A DNA stretch of 9,687 nt, from positions 1 to 9,687 of the forward strand of contig JAFSFK010000024.1 in NCBI GenBank assembly GCA_017435245.1, written 5' to 3'. The notes under the pieces are model-generated. The model had not been told where the DNA came from. It made no database searches and saw only the letters and a program-made list of their open reading frames with translations. Both the position numbers and the translations under genes were made by a program. The DNA is from Oscillospiraceae bacterium (GTDB lineage Bacteria > Bacillota > Clostridia > Oscillospirales > Oscillospiraceae). Positions 1 through 6,790 of the stretch are shown piece by piece; the first letter of the stretch is position 1; the number at the start of each line of letters is the position of its first letter.

Positions 1-137
1 CAGGCGGTCATTGTTACGTGAAGGTCGATATTTATTTCTCCGCAGTAGGTATGATTGATATTCCTACCGCAGAGGAAATACGTGCTATGATAGAGGAAAT
101 TAAGAAAGATCCCCAACAATTCCGCTATGTGGCATAA
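1..137 (+). CDS. C-terminal tail of a probable large serine recombinase (partial)
   Basis: The frame is open from the window edge and stops with TAA at 135-137, giving 44 residues. The tail contains YVKVDIYFSAVGMIDIPT, followed by an acidic/basic helix and the ending FRYVA. From memory this style (a KVDIYF strand, then IP-T and a charged helix) fits the extreme C-terminus of large serine recombinases of Firmicutes integrative elements, often annotated with a DUF4368 domain; no catalytic residue is visible, so this is recognition by similarity only. Such recombinases cut and rejoin DNA at attachment sites and usually lie near one end of their element. The gene converges on udg, and its stop lies inside the A-run that forms the T-tract of the udg terminator. 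It could instead be another protein with a similar tail. Confidence 0.5.
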   Translation, partial: GGHCYVKVDIYFSAVGMIDIPTAEEIRAMIEEIKKDPQQFRYVA

Positions 138-175
138 AAAAAGGAAACGGTGCAACCCCCCACGGGGTTACACCG
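136..175 (-). terminator. Intrinsic terminator of the dacF-udg operon
   Basis: On the plus strand CGGTG-c-AACCCC (148-159) pairs with GGGGTT-a-CACCG (164-175): an 11-pair stem with one mismatch and a four-base loop. Read on the minus strand the stem is followed by TTTCC and then seven T (plus-strand A136-A142), as in a Rho-independent terminator. It lies about 58 bases beyond the udg stop. On the plus side no T-run follows, so it should act mainly on leftward transcripts. Confidence 0.7.
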
Positions 176-201
176 CACCTACATAGAGATTACTTCCTTA
201 T

Positions 202-212
202 GGGACTGTCCC
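202..212. repeat. Short perfect palindrome between udg and its terminator
   Basis: GGGAC-T-GTCCC is a perfect inverted repeat with a single central base, set in the 58 bases between the udg stop and the terminator hairpin. The loop is too short for a stable RNA hairpin. Because a probable recombinase gene ends 65 bases away, it could mark an element end or attachment site, but it may equally be chance. Confidence 0.3.
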
Positions 213-232
213 AAACCACACCGCTTGTTTTT

Positions 233-805
233 TTAGCCGATGCGCATTTTCAATTCATTGATCCTGTTTCGAAGCTCCAAGAGGTCCTCAAAGGTATCCG
301 GGCGTTTACTCAGATCCCTGAGCAAAGCCGAAGGATGGTAGAAGGCTGTCATCCAAATACCGTTACGGTTGATCCAGCTGCCGTGTTCTCTGGTAATGCG
401 AAAATCCGGATAGATCAGCTTCTTCGCAGCAACCCTGCCAAGACATACAATGATTTTCGGTTTGATCAATGCTACCTGATTTCGCAGGAAATCAATACAG
501 GCTTCCTGCTCATCATCTTCCGGATCTCTGTTATTTGGCGGTCTGCATTTGACGATGTTAGCAATATAGCAATTCTCTCTGTCCAGATCAATAATGGACA
601 GCATATCGTCCAAAAGCTTACCTGCAGCGCCGACAAAGGGTTCTCCCCTCAGATCCTCCTGTTCACCAGGACCCTCACCCACAAACATCACATCCGCATT
701 CCGGTTGCCAACACCGAAAACCACATTTGTGCGTGTGTGGCACAAACGACAGCTGGTACATTTATTGCACTGCTGTTCCAATTCCTCCCAGGTAAGCATA
801 ATCAT
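233..805 (-). CDS. Uracil-DNA glycosylase, family 4 (iron-sulfur type)
   Basis: Removes uracil from DNA as the first step of base excision repair in the cytoplasm. The 190 residues carry the family 4 marks: motif [18 protein letters not shown] at 43-59 and motif B HPSALLR at 157-163. The four likely [4Fe-4S] ligands are C16, C19, C87 (in NIVKCRPP) and C103; the 16-residue step from C87 to C103 is the same as in Thermus thermophilus UDG. Length is normal. The ATG overlaps the dacF stop as ATGA, and AGAAGGAG sits three bases upstream; a second ATG two codons in would have a nine-base spacing and may be the one used. It is the last gene of the dacF operon. An electron-transfer or phage-like relative of the fold is unlikely given both motifs. 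Confidence 0.93.
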   Translation of the reverse strand: MIMLTWEELEQQCNKCTSCRLCHTRTNVVFGVGNRNADVMFVGEGPGEQEDLRGEPFVGAAGKLLDDMLSIIDLDRENCYIANIVKCRPPNNRDPEDDEQEACIDFLRNQVALIKPKIIVCLGRVAAKKLIYPDFRITREHGSWINRNGIWMTAFYHPSALLRDLSKRPDTFEDLLELRNRINELKMRIG

Positions 806-2202
806 CTGCTCCTTCTGCGGTTTGCTCTGTTATGGCGGCTGCGGCGGCTTGCTGCACGATACCGGATCCTACTAATCAGACGTAATACAAGCACCAAAAC
901 AGCAATGCCTGCAAGAACTCCCAGCACGATCCACAATCCTTTTAGATCTCTCTGAACGGTTTGTTCAGAACTGGGGATACTTTCGGTTTGGACAGCCTCA
1001 ACATCGTTCATTGCATAAAGATCCGAGCGGGCAACGCAGGTGGTCTTGTACCAAACCTCAACACTGGATATCTGCTCGCCCCTTTGAATCGGTGCATTCA
1101 AATCAACAGACTGATTTGGATACCGGTAGGTAAGATCTGTAGTCTTAACACTTGTTGGAAGTACAGCCAAAACGCTTGTATCCGGTCCTAAAACAACATC
1201 ACATTCGCCGCCGTTAACAGGCATCTGTGTCAGAACTTGCTCGTCATAAATGACCTGTGTGACCTGGTAGTTATCGGAACTCATATCCAGCAAAGCGGAA
1301 ATTTCGTCATAGCCGCCGAACACTTCTACGGAGTAACCGTTCTCAGCCAATGTGGACTCAGCGCCGGTAAGGATACAGACAAGCTCCATCGTTCCTGTTT
1401 CCGCTGAAACCGCAATATTGCGATAGCCCTCATTCGTAACACCGGTACGACCACCGGTGACTCGGGAATCGTAATAATACTCCACATCATCCATACTCAT
1501 CAAATAGTTTCCGGTCACCAAATACCGAACCTCGGATTTATTTGTGGGATTTACCGTATATTTTTCTGTTCCGAAAGCTGTTGTGAAGATAGGATTATCC
1601 AATGCCGCAGACAGGATCTTGGCCATATCACGCACTGTAGTATATTGATCATCTTCATGCAGACCATGAACATTTTTAAAGTTGGTGCCGGTGCAGCCAA
1701 GCTCTGATGCATATTCATTCATACGGGCAATAAAGGCATCCTGACTGCCATAAAGATGGTCTGCCAGAACTGCTGCTGCATCGTTGGCTGAGCTGACCAT
1801 CATACAGTAATACAGATCCTTGACAGAAATCACTTCCTCCGGCTGCAGACCGGTGGTAGCCGCATCCGAAGGGATTTGCGAAAGAATGGATTCTTTAACC
1901 GTTACCGCTTCATCCATATTCCCTTCTTCAGCAACAATCAAGCCAGTCATAATTTTCACAAGGCTGGCAGGATATACTCGCTCGTCTGCATTCCAGGCAT
2001 ACATCAATGTGCTGCTGTTTCGTTCATAAACGATGATAGAATCAGCATTTTCCACCAGTTCTTCTTTCCCGAGAACAGCTTGCGCAGCGTCCAGAGAATA
2101 GCAGCTGATATTATCCATGGCAGTCGGCTGTGTTTCACTTGCCGAAACCGGAACAGCGAGGATCAGGGACAAAACCATCCAAAGCAGACAAAATTTTTTC
2201 AT
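802..2202 (-). CDS. dacF: D-alanyl-D-alanine carboxypeptidase (peptidase S11, DacF-like)
   Basis: A low-molecular-weight penicillin-binding protein that trims the last D-Ala from peptidoglycan stem peptides outside the cell membrane. The 466 residues show a signal peptide (1-22, ending VSASE), the active-site S80-L-V-K83 (SxxK), and S138-A-N140 (SxN). The third motif, normally KTG, reads R252-T-G254 in [13 protein letters not shown] beta-rich C-terminal domain follows at about 315-400, then a membrane helix (423-443) and a very basic tail rich in Arg, so the enzyme is anchored by its C-terminal end. AAAGGAG lies six bases before the ATG. It is the first gene of a two-gene operon with udg, driven by a near-consensus promoter at 2268-2296. 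Family assignment is secure; which dac paralogue it matches is less so. Confidence 0.92.
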   Translation of the reverse strand: MKKFCLLWMVLSLILAVPVSASETQPTAMDNISCYSLDAAQAVLGKEELVENADSIIVYERNSSTLMYAWNADERVYPASLVKIMTGLIVAEEGNMDEAVTVKESILSQIPSDAATTGLQPEEVISVKDLYYCMMVSSANDAAAVLADHLYGSQDAFIARMNEYASELGCTGTNFKNVHGLHEDDQYTTVRDMAKILSAALDNPIFTTAFGTEKYTVNPTNKSEVRYLVTGNYLMSMDDVEYYYDSRVTGGRTGVTNEGYRNIAVSAETGTMELVCILTGAESTLAENGYSVEVFGGYDEISALLDMSSDNYQVTQVIYDEQVLTQMPVNGGECDVVLGPDTSVLAVLPTSVKTTDLTYRYPNQSVDLNAPIQRGEQISSVEVWYKTTCVARSDLYAMNDVEAVQTESIPSSEQTVQRDLKGLWIVLGVLAGIAVLVLVLRLISRIRYRAASRRSRHNRANRRRSR

Positions 2203-2222
2203 ATTTCTCCTTTAAACTCCGT

Positions 2223-2240
2223 TGTCGGACTTGTCCGACA
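2223..2240. promoter_or_regulatory. Perfect palindromic operator candidate in the divergent control region
   Basis: TGTCGGAC-TT-GTCCGACA is a perfect inverted repeat with 8-base arms and a 2-base centre. It overlaps the -35 box (2231-2236) of the rightward promoter and lies about 20 bases inside the leftward dacF transcript. The two-base centre is too short for a good RNA loop, so a dimeric DNA-binding protein is more likely. The site can also be read as two direct copies of TTGTCSGAC nine bases apart (2222-2230, 2231-2239). The motif is unlike a Firmicutes LexA box; it has some likeness to TTGTCnGACAA-type sites of FadR-like GntR regulators, which is inference only. Confidence 0.6.
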
Positions 2241-2259
2241 GAAGAAACTTGTGTATAAT
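2231..2259 (+). promoter_or_regulatory. Sigma-A promoter of the comEA/two-component operon
   Basis: TTGTCC (2231-2236), a 17-base spacer and a perfect TATAAT (2254-2259) precede the rightward operon. Transcription would start near 2266, giving a leader of about 50 bases. The -35 box lies inside the palindrome at 2223-2240, so binding there should block RNA polymerase. Confidence 0.65.
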
Positions 2260-2267
2260 GTATTGTA

Positions 2268-2296
2268 ATTATAACAGCAATTTTAGACTGCGTCAA
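2268..2296 (-). promoter_or_regulatory. Sigma-A promoter of dacF-udg
   Basis: On the minus strand TTGACG (2291-2296), a 17-base spacer and a perfect TATAAT (2268-2273) form a near-consensus promoter. Start is expected near 2261, about 58 bases before the dacF ATG. The leader contains the 2223-2240 palindrome. Confidence 0.75.
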
Positions 2297-2314
2297 TGCA
2301 AGAGAGAAATGTAG

Positions 2315-2671
2315 ATGAAAAAAGCTTCACTGATACTGCTGGCGATCACCGCCTGTTTTCTGTGTGTAATGATCGGAACACTGATCGGTAGACACACTTC
2401 GGATAATCTATACAAAGTTACGGAAGACACTGTGAACAAGCTGACTTCTCAACCTGAATTTACACAAACGGTGGGTAAACTGAATATAAACACAGCATCC
2501 GCACTTCAGCTTTCAGACCTTCCTGGGATCGGTCCGGTTCTGGCGCAGCGAATCATCGATTACCGCACACAAAACGGTAGCTTCGTTTCTGTCGATGAGC
2601 TGCTGCTTGTAGAGGGGATCGGTGAAAAGAAGCTTAGTGCTATTATTGAATTTATCACAACGGGAGGTTAA
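2315..2671 (+). CDS. ComEA-like membrane-anchored helix-hairpin-helix protein
   Basis: A 118-residue protein with an N-terminal membrane helix (about 4-24, followed by R26) and a C-terminal double helix-hairpin-helix DNA-binding module: [11 protein letters not shown] at 56-66, hairpin one [12 protein letters not shown] at 69-80, hairpin two [12 protein letters not shown] at 99-110. ComEA proteins bind incoming double-stranded DNA at the outer face of the membrane during natural transformation; this one is about half the length of Bacillus ComEA and lacks the extra linker domain. No other competence gene is visible, so a role in DNA uptake is only inferred. A weak AGAGAG (2301-2306) precedes the ATG, and an ATG-TAG pair directly abuts the start. 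It is the first gene of the five-gene operon, one base before the response regulator. Confidence 0.8.
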   Translation: MKKASLILLAITACFLCVMIGTLIGRHTSDNLYKVTEDTVNKLTSQPEFTQTVGKLNINTASALQLSDLPGIGPVLAQRIIDYRTQNGSFVSVDELLLVEGIGEKKLSAIIEFITTGG

Positions 2672-2672
2672 T

Positions 2673-3350
2673 ATGAAAATACTTGTTGTAGACGATGAAG
2701 ACCTGCTGGTCAAAGGAATTCGCTTCAACCTGCAAAATGACGGTTATGAGGTGATCACCGGCTCAAACGGTTTGGAAGCCGTTGAACAGGTTAATGCCTG
2801 CCACCCAGACCTGATCGTACTGGATGTAATGATGCCGGAAATGGATGGACTTACCGCTTGTGCAAAGATTCGTGAGACATCCAATGTTCCGATCATACTG
2901 CTGACAGCCAAAGCGGATGATATGGATAAGTTGATGGGCTTTGACCAGGGTGCAGATGATTATCTGACGAAACCATTCAACATTCTGGAGTTGAAAGCTC
3001 GCATCCGTGCTCTTCTCCGTCGCTCCGGCAGTCAGGATAAGCCGGTTGCGCAAACGCTTACTATCGGCAGTATTTCTCTGGACCTGGATGCAAGAAATGC
3101 ATACCGTTCAGGAGTTCTGGCTGATCTTACCGCAAAGGAATTTGATGTAATCGAGTTTTTGATGCGCAATCCCAACCGTGTCTATTCCCGTGAGGCACTG
3201 CTCGACACCATATGGTCCTATGAATACCGCAGTGATATTCGTACGGTTGATGTTCATATCCGCCGCCTGCGTGAAAAGCTGGAAGAGAATCCGGCAGATC
3301 CGCAGTACATTATGACGAAATGGGGCGTTGGCTATTACTTCCGAAAATAA
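2673..3350 (+). CDS. OmpR/PhoB-family response regulator
   Basis: A 225-residue transcription factor of a two-component system. The receiver domain (1-115) has the acidic pair D7-D8, phosphoacceptor D51 in LIVLDVMMPEMDG, T78 in ILLTAKA, and K100 in DDYLTKPF. The C-terminal winged helix (about 128-225) has the typical LTAKEFDVIEFLMRNPNRV and TVDVHIRRLREKLE segments, ending in the wing GVGYYFRK. The start at 2673 is chosen because GGGAGG (2662-2667) sits six bases before it and the protein then begins MKILVVDDE; the frame is open further up but would overlap comEA and add 17 atypical residues. It overlaps the kinase gene by 23 bases, so the two are probably translationally coupled. Target genes are unknown; the divergent control region is an obvious candidate. 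Confidence 0.95.
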   Translation: MKILVVDDEDLLVKGIRFNLQNDGYEVITGSNGLEAVEQVNACHPDLIVLDVMMPEMDGLTACAKIRETSNVPIILLTAKADDMDKLMGFDQGADDYLTKPFNILELKARIRALLRRSGSQDKPVAQTLTIGSISLDLDARNAYRSGVLADLTAKEFDVIEFLMRNPNRVYSREALLDTIWSYEYRSDIRTVDVHIRRLREKLEENPADPQYIMTKWGVGYYFRK

Positions 3351-4764
3351 ACCTTTCCGTTCAATCACATATAAAAGCACACAGTTCCGTTACGCTATGA
3401 CCTATGTAGTGATCACATTTTTGGTCCTGTTATTCTTGAACATATACTCCTCCAAGATCAGCCAGGAGCTGTTTTATAAAAGTAAGCAAACATCGATGAT
3501 TGAACATTGTCTGCTTGCCGCATCTGAAATCGCAGAATTGGACATTGTCAACAGTTCTACTGTAGCAGATGCAGTTTCACAGATAGACAGTCTGGGCATA
3601 ACCCGTATGGTCATCACCGATCAAAGCTGCGTATCGATCTACGACTCCGCAAACCAATCCTATGGCAGCTATATCATTTTTCCGGAAGTGATTCAGGCAC
3701 TGGACGGCAACAAGGTGTTCAGCTGGAATTATCATAATGGGGCCATGCAATCCCGTGCAGCTACGCCCATTTACTCCTACGGCACGCTGATCGGCTGCGT
3801 ATATATGATGGAGTACGATACTGAGCAAGGCACACTGATCCAGTCACTGCAGAAAAACACACTTTGGATCACGCTGGTACTGGAGCTTGCGGTCATTCTA
3901 TTCTCCTTCGGCTTTGCACAGGCATTTACAAGACGCCTTCGCAGAATTATGCTTTCTATGCGCATTATCCGGGAGGGCGAATATTCCCACAAGGTCATTA
4001 TGGGCGGTAATGACGAATTGACCGTTTTGGGTGACGAATTCAATGATCTTGCGGAAAAGCTGCAGACATCGGAGCAAAAACGAAGCAACTTTGTATCTGA
4101 TGCTTCACACGAGTTAAAAACCCCACTTGCATCCATCAAACTTTTGTCAGACTCCATTTTACAAAATGATATGGACATTGATACCGTACGGGAGTTTGTT
4201 GGAGATATCGGCAATGAGGCGGATCGGTTGAACAGAATGTCTCAGAAATTGCTGTCCCTGTCCAGAATCGAGACTCAGGCTGACAGCGATTGCGAGATCG
4301 TATACATCGGTCCCACTGTTGAGAAGGTCGTCCGCATGCTTTCGGCAATGGCTGCCAATAACAATATAAGAATCATTACCGATCTTACGGATGACTGCCC
4401 GATTCTGATCTTGGAAGATGACTTATATCAAATCATTTTCAATCTTGTGGAAAACGGGATCAAATACAATATGAAGGACGGTTCCCTTACCATCAGCGTG
4501 CACCGGCAGGACGACAATGCGGTTCTTCAAATAACGGATACCGGCGTAGGGATCCCCGAAGATTCCCTGGGACATATCTTTGAGCGATTCTACCGTGTAG
4601 ATAAGGCACGTTCCAGAAAATCCGGCGGCAGCGGACTGGGGCTTGCTATCGTCCGCATCATCGTTGAACGCAACCGTGGACAGATCCAAGTCGCCAGTAC
4701 TGTCGGTCAGGGAACTACCTTTACTGTCACCTTTCCTGCATTTGATATGGAGGATGAAGTATGA
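3328..4764 (+). CDS. Membrane sensor histidine kinase
   Basis: Partner of the preceding regulator, 478 residues. Order: first membrane helix 23-40, extracellular sensor of about 135 residues (42-177, PAS/Cache-like in look, no ligand evident), second membrane helix 179-199, HAMP linker about 200-252, HisKA dimer domain with H261 in SDASHELKTPLAS, then the ATPase domain with N376 (NLVENGIKYN), D404 (DTGVGIP), the FERFYRV F-box and the GGSGLGLAI G2 box at 433-441. All catalytic boxes are intact. The start is a TTG at 3328 inside the regulator's end, with only GGGGCG just upstream; the next in-frame stop is 15 bases higher, and the first ATG (codon 24) would remove the basic residues that orient the first helix. 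The stop overlaps the next gene as ATGA. Confidence 0.94.
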   Translation: MAITSENKPFRSITYKSTQFRYAMTYVVITFLVLLFLNIYSSKISQELFYKSKQTSMIEHCLLAASEIAELDIVNSSTVADAVSQIDSLGITRMVITDQSCVSIYDSANQSYGSYIIFPEVIQALDGNKVFSWNYHNGAMQSRAATPIYSYGTLIGCVYMMEYDTEQGTLIQSLQKNTLWITLVLELAVILFSFGFAQAFTRRLRRIMLSMRIIREGEYSHKVIMGGNDELTVLGDEFNDLAEKLQTSEQKRSNFVSDASHELKTPLASIKLLSDSILQNDMDIDTVREFVGDIGNEADRLNRMSQKLLSLSRIETQADSDCEIVYIGPTVEKVVRMLSAMAANNNIRIITDLTDDCPILILEDDLYQIIFNLVENGIKYNMKDGSLTISVHRQDDNAVLQITDTGVGIPEDSLGHIFERFYRVDKARSRKSGGSGLGLAIVRIIVERNRGQIQVASTVGQGTTFTVTFPAFDMEDEV

Positions 4765-5255
4765 AGCGATTCACAGCAGCAATACTGATCTTTTCTTTTG
4801 TGCTTATTTTGTGCGGCTGCAGCAGCCAGAGAAATGTCACGGAGCCGGTAAGTTTTTATTACTGTACCTCTCCTGTCGACTATAATTCTCCGGAAGGCGT
4901 AATATCCGCTGAAGTGCGGGACAAGTGTGATTGCGGTGACGATTTGCTGACACTGTTGAATTCCTATATTTTGGGACCTGAAACGGATGATTTCAGCTCA
5001 CCATTTCCTGCCGGAACCCGTGTGTTGAGCGTTACTGTTAATGATTCGACCGCAGAGATTTGCCTTAATGATGTTTTTACTGCACTTTCCGGTCACACTT
5101 TGACCGTAGCCAGCATTTGTATCTGTAAAACCGTTATGGATGTCACCGGCTGCAATACTTTTCACATTCAAACACAGAACCAGGAATTGGATATCGAAAT
5201 GTCAGGCGAGGATTTTATTTTCCTGGACGATTATACTTTACAGATTCAGCAGTAG
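4761..5255 (+). CDS. GerMN-domain lipoprotein linked to the two-component system
   Basis: A 164-residue secreted lipoprotein. A signal peptide ends in the lipobox L17-C-G-C20, so the mature protein starts at C20 and is held on the outer membrane face. Residues about 50-145 look like a GerMN domain: a helix (DDLLTLLNSYILGPE), then GTRVLSVTVNDSTAEICLND, and a helix rich in small residues. GerMN domains occur in the spore germination protein GerM and in LpqB, the lipoprotein partner of actinobacterial MtrAB; their exact biochemical role is not settled. The ATG overlaps the kinase stop by four bases, pointing to coupled translation and a shared function, probably modulating the kinase or envelope homeostasis. 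It lacks the beta-propeller part of LpqB. Seven Cys in the mature chain, besides the lipid-bearing one (several near CDCGDD and ICICK), are unusual for an exported Firmicute protein. Confidence 0.8.
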   Translation: MKRFTAAILIFSFVLILCGCSSQRNVTEPVSFYYCTSPVDYNSPEGVISAEVRDKCDCGDDLLTLLNSYILGPETDDFSSPFPAGTRVLSVTVNDSTAEICLNDVFTALSGHTLTVASICICKTVMDVTGCNTFHIQTQNQELDIEMSGEDFIFLDDYTLQIQQ

Positions 5256-5266
5256 GAGGTTAACGA

Positions 5267-6022
5267 ATGCGATTGATATCCTGGAATGTTAACGGTTTGC
5301 GGGCCTGTATCCAGAAAGGTTTTTTGGATTTTTTCAATGCCGCAGATGCGGACTTTTTCTGTCTGCAGGAAACCAAGCTGCAGCATGGACAGATTGACCT
5401 GGAACTCCCCGGATACTCCCAATTCTGGAACTACGCCCAGAAAAAAGGTTATTCCGGTACCGCCATTTTCGCCAGGCCTGAACCCATTTCCGTGACCTGC
5501 GGGATGGGCATTGATGAGTTGGATACTGAAGGCCGTTTGATAACATTGGAATACCCGGATTTTTACCTTGTGACCTGCTACACACCCAATGCACAGCGGG
5601 AATTGGCACGCATTGATCATCGGATGACATGGGAGGATGCTTTTTTAGCATACTTGTCTGGACTGGATTCTGTGAAACCTGTCATTGTCTGTGGTGATCT
5701 CAATGTAGCACATACGGAGATAGATCTTAAAAATCCCTCCTCCAATCGTGGTAATGCAGGCTTTTCCGATGAGGAACGGGCTTGCTTTTCCCGACTGCTG
5801 GCCAATGGATTTACAGACACCTTCCGCTATCTGAATCCTGATCAAACCGGAGCATATACTTGGTGGAGTTATATGTTTAACGCACGCAAGAATAACGCAG
5901 GCTGGCGGATCGACTATTTCCTGGTATCTGACCGGATCAGAGATCTTGTTACTGCCGCTCCAATTTATGCGGATGTGCTGGGATCTGACCACTGCCCTGT
6001 GGGCCTGCAGATCGATCTTTAA
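5267..6022 (+). CDS. xth: Exodeoxyribonuclease III / AP endonuclease
   Basis: Cuts the DNA backbone at abasic sites and degrades 3' ends; acts after a glycosylase in base excision repair. The 251 residues carry all ExoIII-family motifs: N7 in SWNVNGLRA, metal-binding E35 in LQETK, CYTPNA at 104-109, catalytic D144 and N146 in GDLNVAH, TWWSY at 198-202, WRIDYFLVS at 213-221, and the D241-H242 pair in GSDHCPVG. Length is typical. A strong AGGAGGT (5254-5260) lies six bases before the ATG, 11 bases after the lipoprotein stop, so it reads as the last gene of the five-gene operon, although the strong own site suggests independent translation level. Its final 74 bases overlap a convergent gene. No intrinsic terminator is apparent directly after it. 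Confidence 0.95.
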   Translation: MRLISWNVNGLRACIQKGFLDFFNAADADFFCLQETKLQHGQIDLELPGYSQFWNYAQKKGYSGTAIFARPEPISVTCGMGIDELDTEGRLITLEYPDFYLVTCYTPNAQRELARIDHRMTWEDAFLAYLSGLDSVKPVIVCGDLNVAHTEIDLKNPSSNRGNAGFSDEERACFSRLLANGFTDTFRYLNPDQTGAYTWWSYMFNARKNNAGWRIDYFLVSDRIRDLVTAAPIYADVLGSDHCPVGLQIDL

Positions 6023-6377
6023 ACCGGATCCCTTCTGAACACAGCATCGCATATTCCAAATCCTGTAGTCTTGAAAAGGGTACTTCTTCGTAAACGGGAA
6101 TTACAGTCATATTTTCCCTGTTGTTTGCTTTTGCGGAAATTGTGATCTCCCCTTCTCCGATCCTGCTGACCGGGATTCTGGTTGTGAGTCCAAACACATT
6201 TTCCATCGGCACACAAATACCCAGATCAATACTTCTGTTTCCGCAATATGCTGTAAGCCGATGGATGTCTGCATCAGGAAATGAACAGCGGCAATGAAAT
6301 CGGTAGTATAAGCCATCCCTTTCCACTTTCGCTGAACCGACCTTTTGATCAAGGTGGTAAATATCTATCAGACTCAA
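5949..6377 (-). CDS. Small protein of unknown function
   Basis: I do not recognise a named family. The 142 residues look coding: IDIYHLDQKVGSAKVERDG at 4-22, a beta-rich middle with paired Cys (C29, C31) and a repeated pattern of short strands (DLGICVP at 51-57, TRIPVSRIGEGE at 66-77), then FSRLQDLEYAML. It resembles, from memory, short hypothetical proteins of Oscillospiraceae that begin with a similar IYY-x-VG-A segment. No signal peptide or membrane helix. The start must be the TTG at 6377 because a stop lies two codons above and no ATG is near; GGGGGTG about seven bases upstream may be the ribosome site, and it falls in the arm of a hairpin (6383-6421). Residues from about 119 onward run antisense into the end of xth and look like a tail added by loss of an earlier stop. 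Confidence 0.6.
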   Translation of the reverse strand: MSLIDIYHLDQKVGSAKVERDGLYYRFHCRCSFPDADIHRLTAYCGNRSIDLGICVPMENVFGLTTRIPVSRIGEGEITISAKANNRENMTVIPVYEEVPFSRLQDLEYAMLCSEGIRFKDRSAGPQGSGQIPAHPHKLERQ

Positions 6378-6382
6378 TGATT

Positions 6383-6421
6383 AACACCCCCACACCGCAA
6401 CTTATGCGGTATGAGGGTGTT
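6383..6421 (-). terminator. Hairpin between mazF and the small unknown gene
   Basis: AACACCC (6383-6389) pairs with GGGTGTT (6415-6421), and inside it ACCGCA (6394-6399) pairs with TGCGGT (6405-6410), with a four-by-four internal loop. It begins three bases after the mazF stop, so it may end the leftward transcript, although the T-run on that side is poor. On the plus strand TTTATTCATATT follows, so it could also stop rightward read-through from xth. Its arm contains the likely ribosome site of the small downstream gene, so it may also limit that gene's translation. Confidence 0.5.
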
Positions 6422-6424
6422 TAT

Positions 6425-6790
6425 TCATATTGATCTGTTATCGGAAAGACCAAAGCTTACGGCAATTGCAGAATCTACCAGTGACATCTGCTTCTCATCC
6501 AAATGTCCCATATGCTCCCGCAATCTGCGCTTATCGATGGTTCTGATCTGTTCCAAAAGAATCACAGAATCCTTGCTCAGGCCTACACTTCCACCAACGA
6601 TATTAATATGCGTTGGTAATCTGGCTTTACCGGTCTGACTGGTGATCGCCGCAGCAATTACCGTAGGAGAATGTCGGTTTCCGGTATCATTTTGTACGAT
6701 CAAAACAGGTCTGGTGCCGCCCTGTTCGCTGCCGACAACCGGCGACAGATCCGCATAGAATATGTCGCCCCGTTTGACTGTGCCGTCCAT
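6425..6790 (-). CDS. mazF: Type II toxin MazF/NdoA (EndoA) mRNA interferase
   Basis: A sequence-specific endoribonuclease that cuts mRNA and is normally held inactive by an antitoxin. From the chosen ATG it has 121 residues and matches Bacillus NdoA closely in pattern: VKRGDIFYADLSPVVGSEQ at 5-23, TRPVLIVQND at 26-35, the pair R27 and T50 equal to catalytic R25 and T48 of NdoA, LPTH, DSVILLEQIRTIDK near 80-95. The frame is open to a GTG at 6874, which would add 28 residues of unlike composition without a ribosome site; GGAG ten bases before 6790 supports the shorter form. It follows the lipoprotein gene by 141 bases, which hold no antitoxin-like frame. The gene order lipoprotein-toxin recalls ydcC-alr-ndoAI-ndoA of Bacillus. 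Confidence 0.92.
   Translation of the reverse strand: MDGTVKRGDIFYADLSPVVGSEQGGTRPVLIVQNDTGNRHSPTVIAAAITSQTGKARLPTHINIVGGSVGLSKDSVILLEQIRTIDKRRLREHMGHLDEKQMSLVDSAIAVSFGLSDNRSI

Noticed and set aside
200..955. Plus-strand frame of 251 codons
   Set aside because: It runs antisense to udg and the dacF end, has no family motif, and its protein is low-quality, while the minus-strand genes have clear motifs and ribosome sites.
2223..2240. LexA (SOS) box
   Set aside because: Tempting because repair genes flank it, but the site does not contain GAAC-N4-GTTC, the usual Firmicutes form.
2223..2240. RNA hairpin thermosensor in the dacF leader
   Set aside because: The loop would be only two bases; a DNA operator is the simpler reading.
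3397..4764. Kinase starting at the first ATG (codon 24)
   Set aside because: This would begin inside the first membrane helix, lose the basic residues before it, and has no ribosome site.
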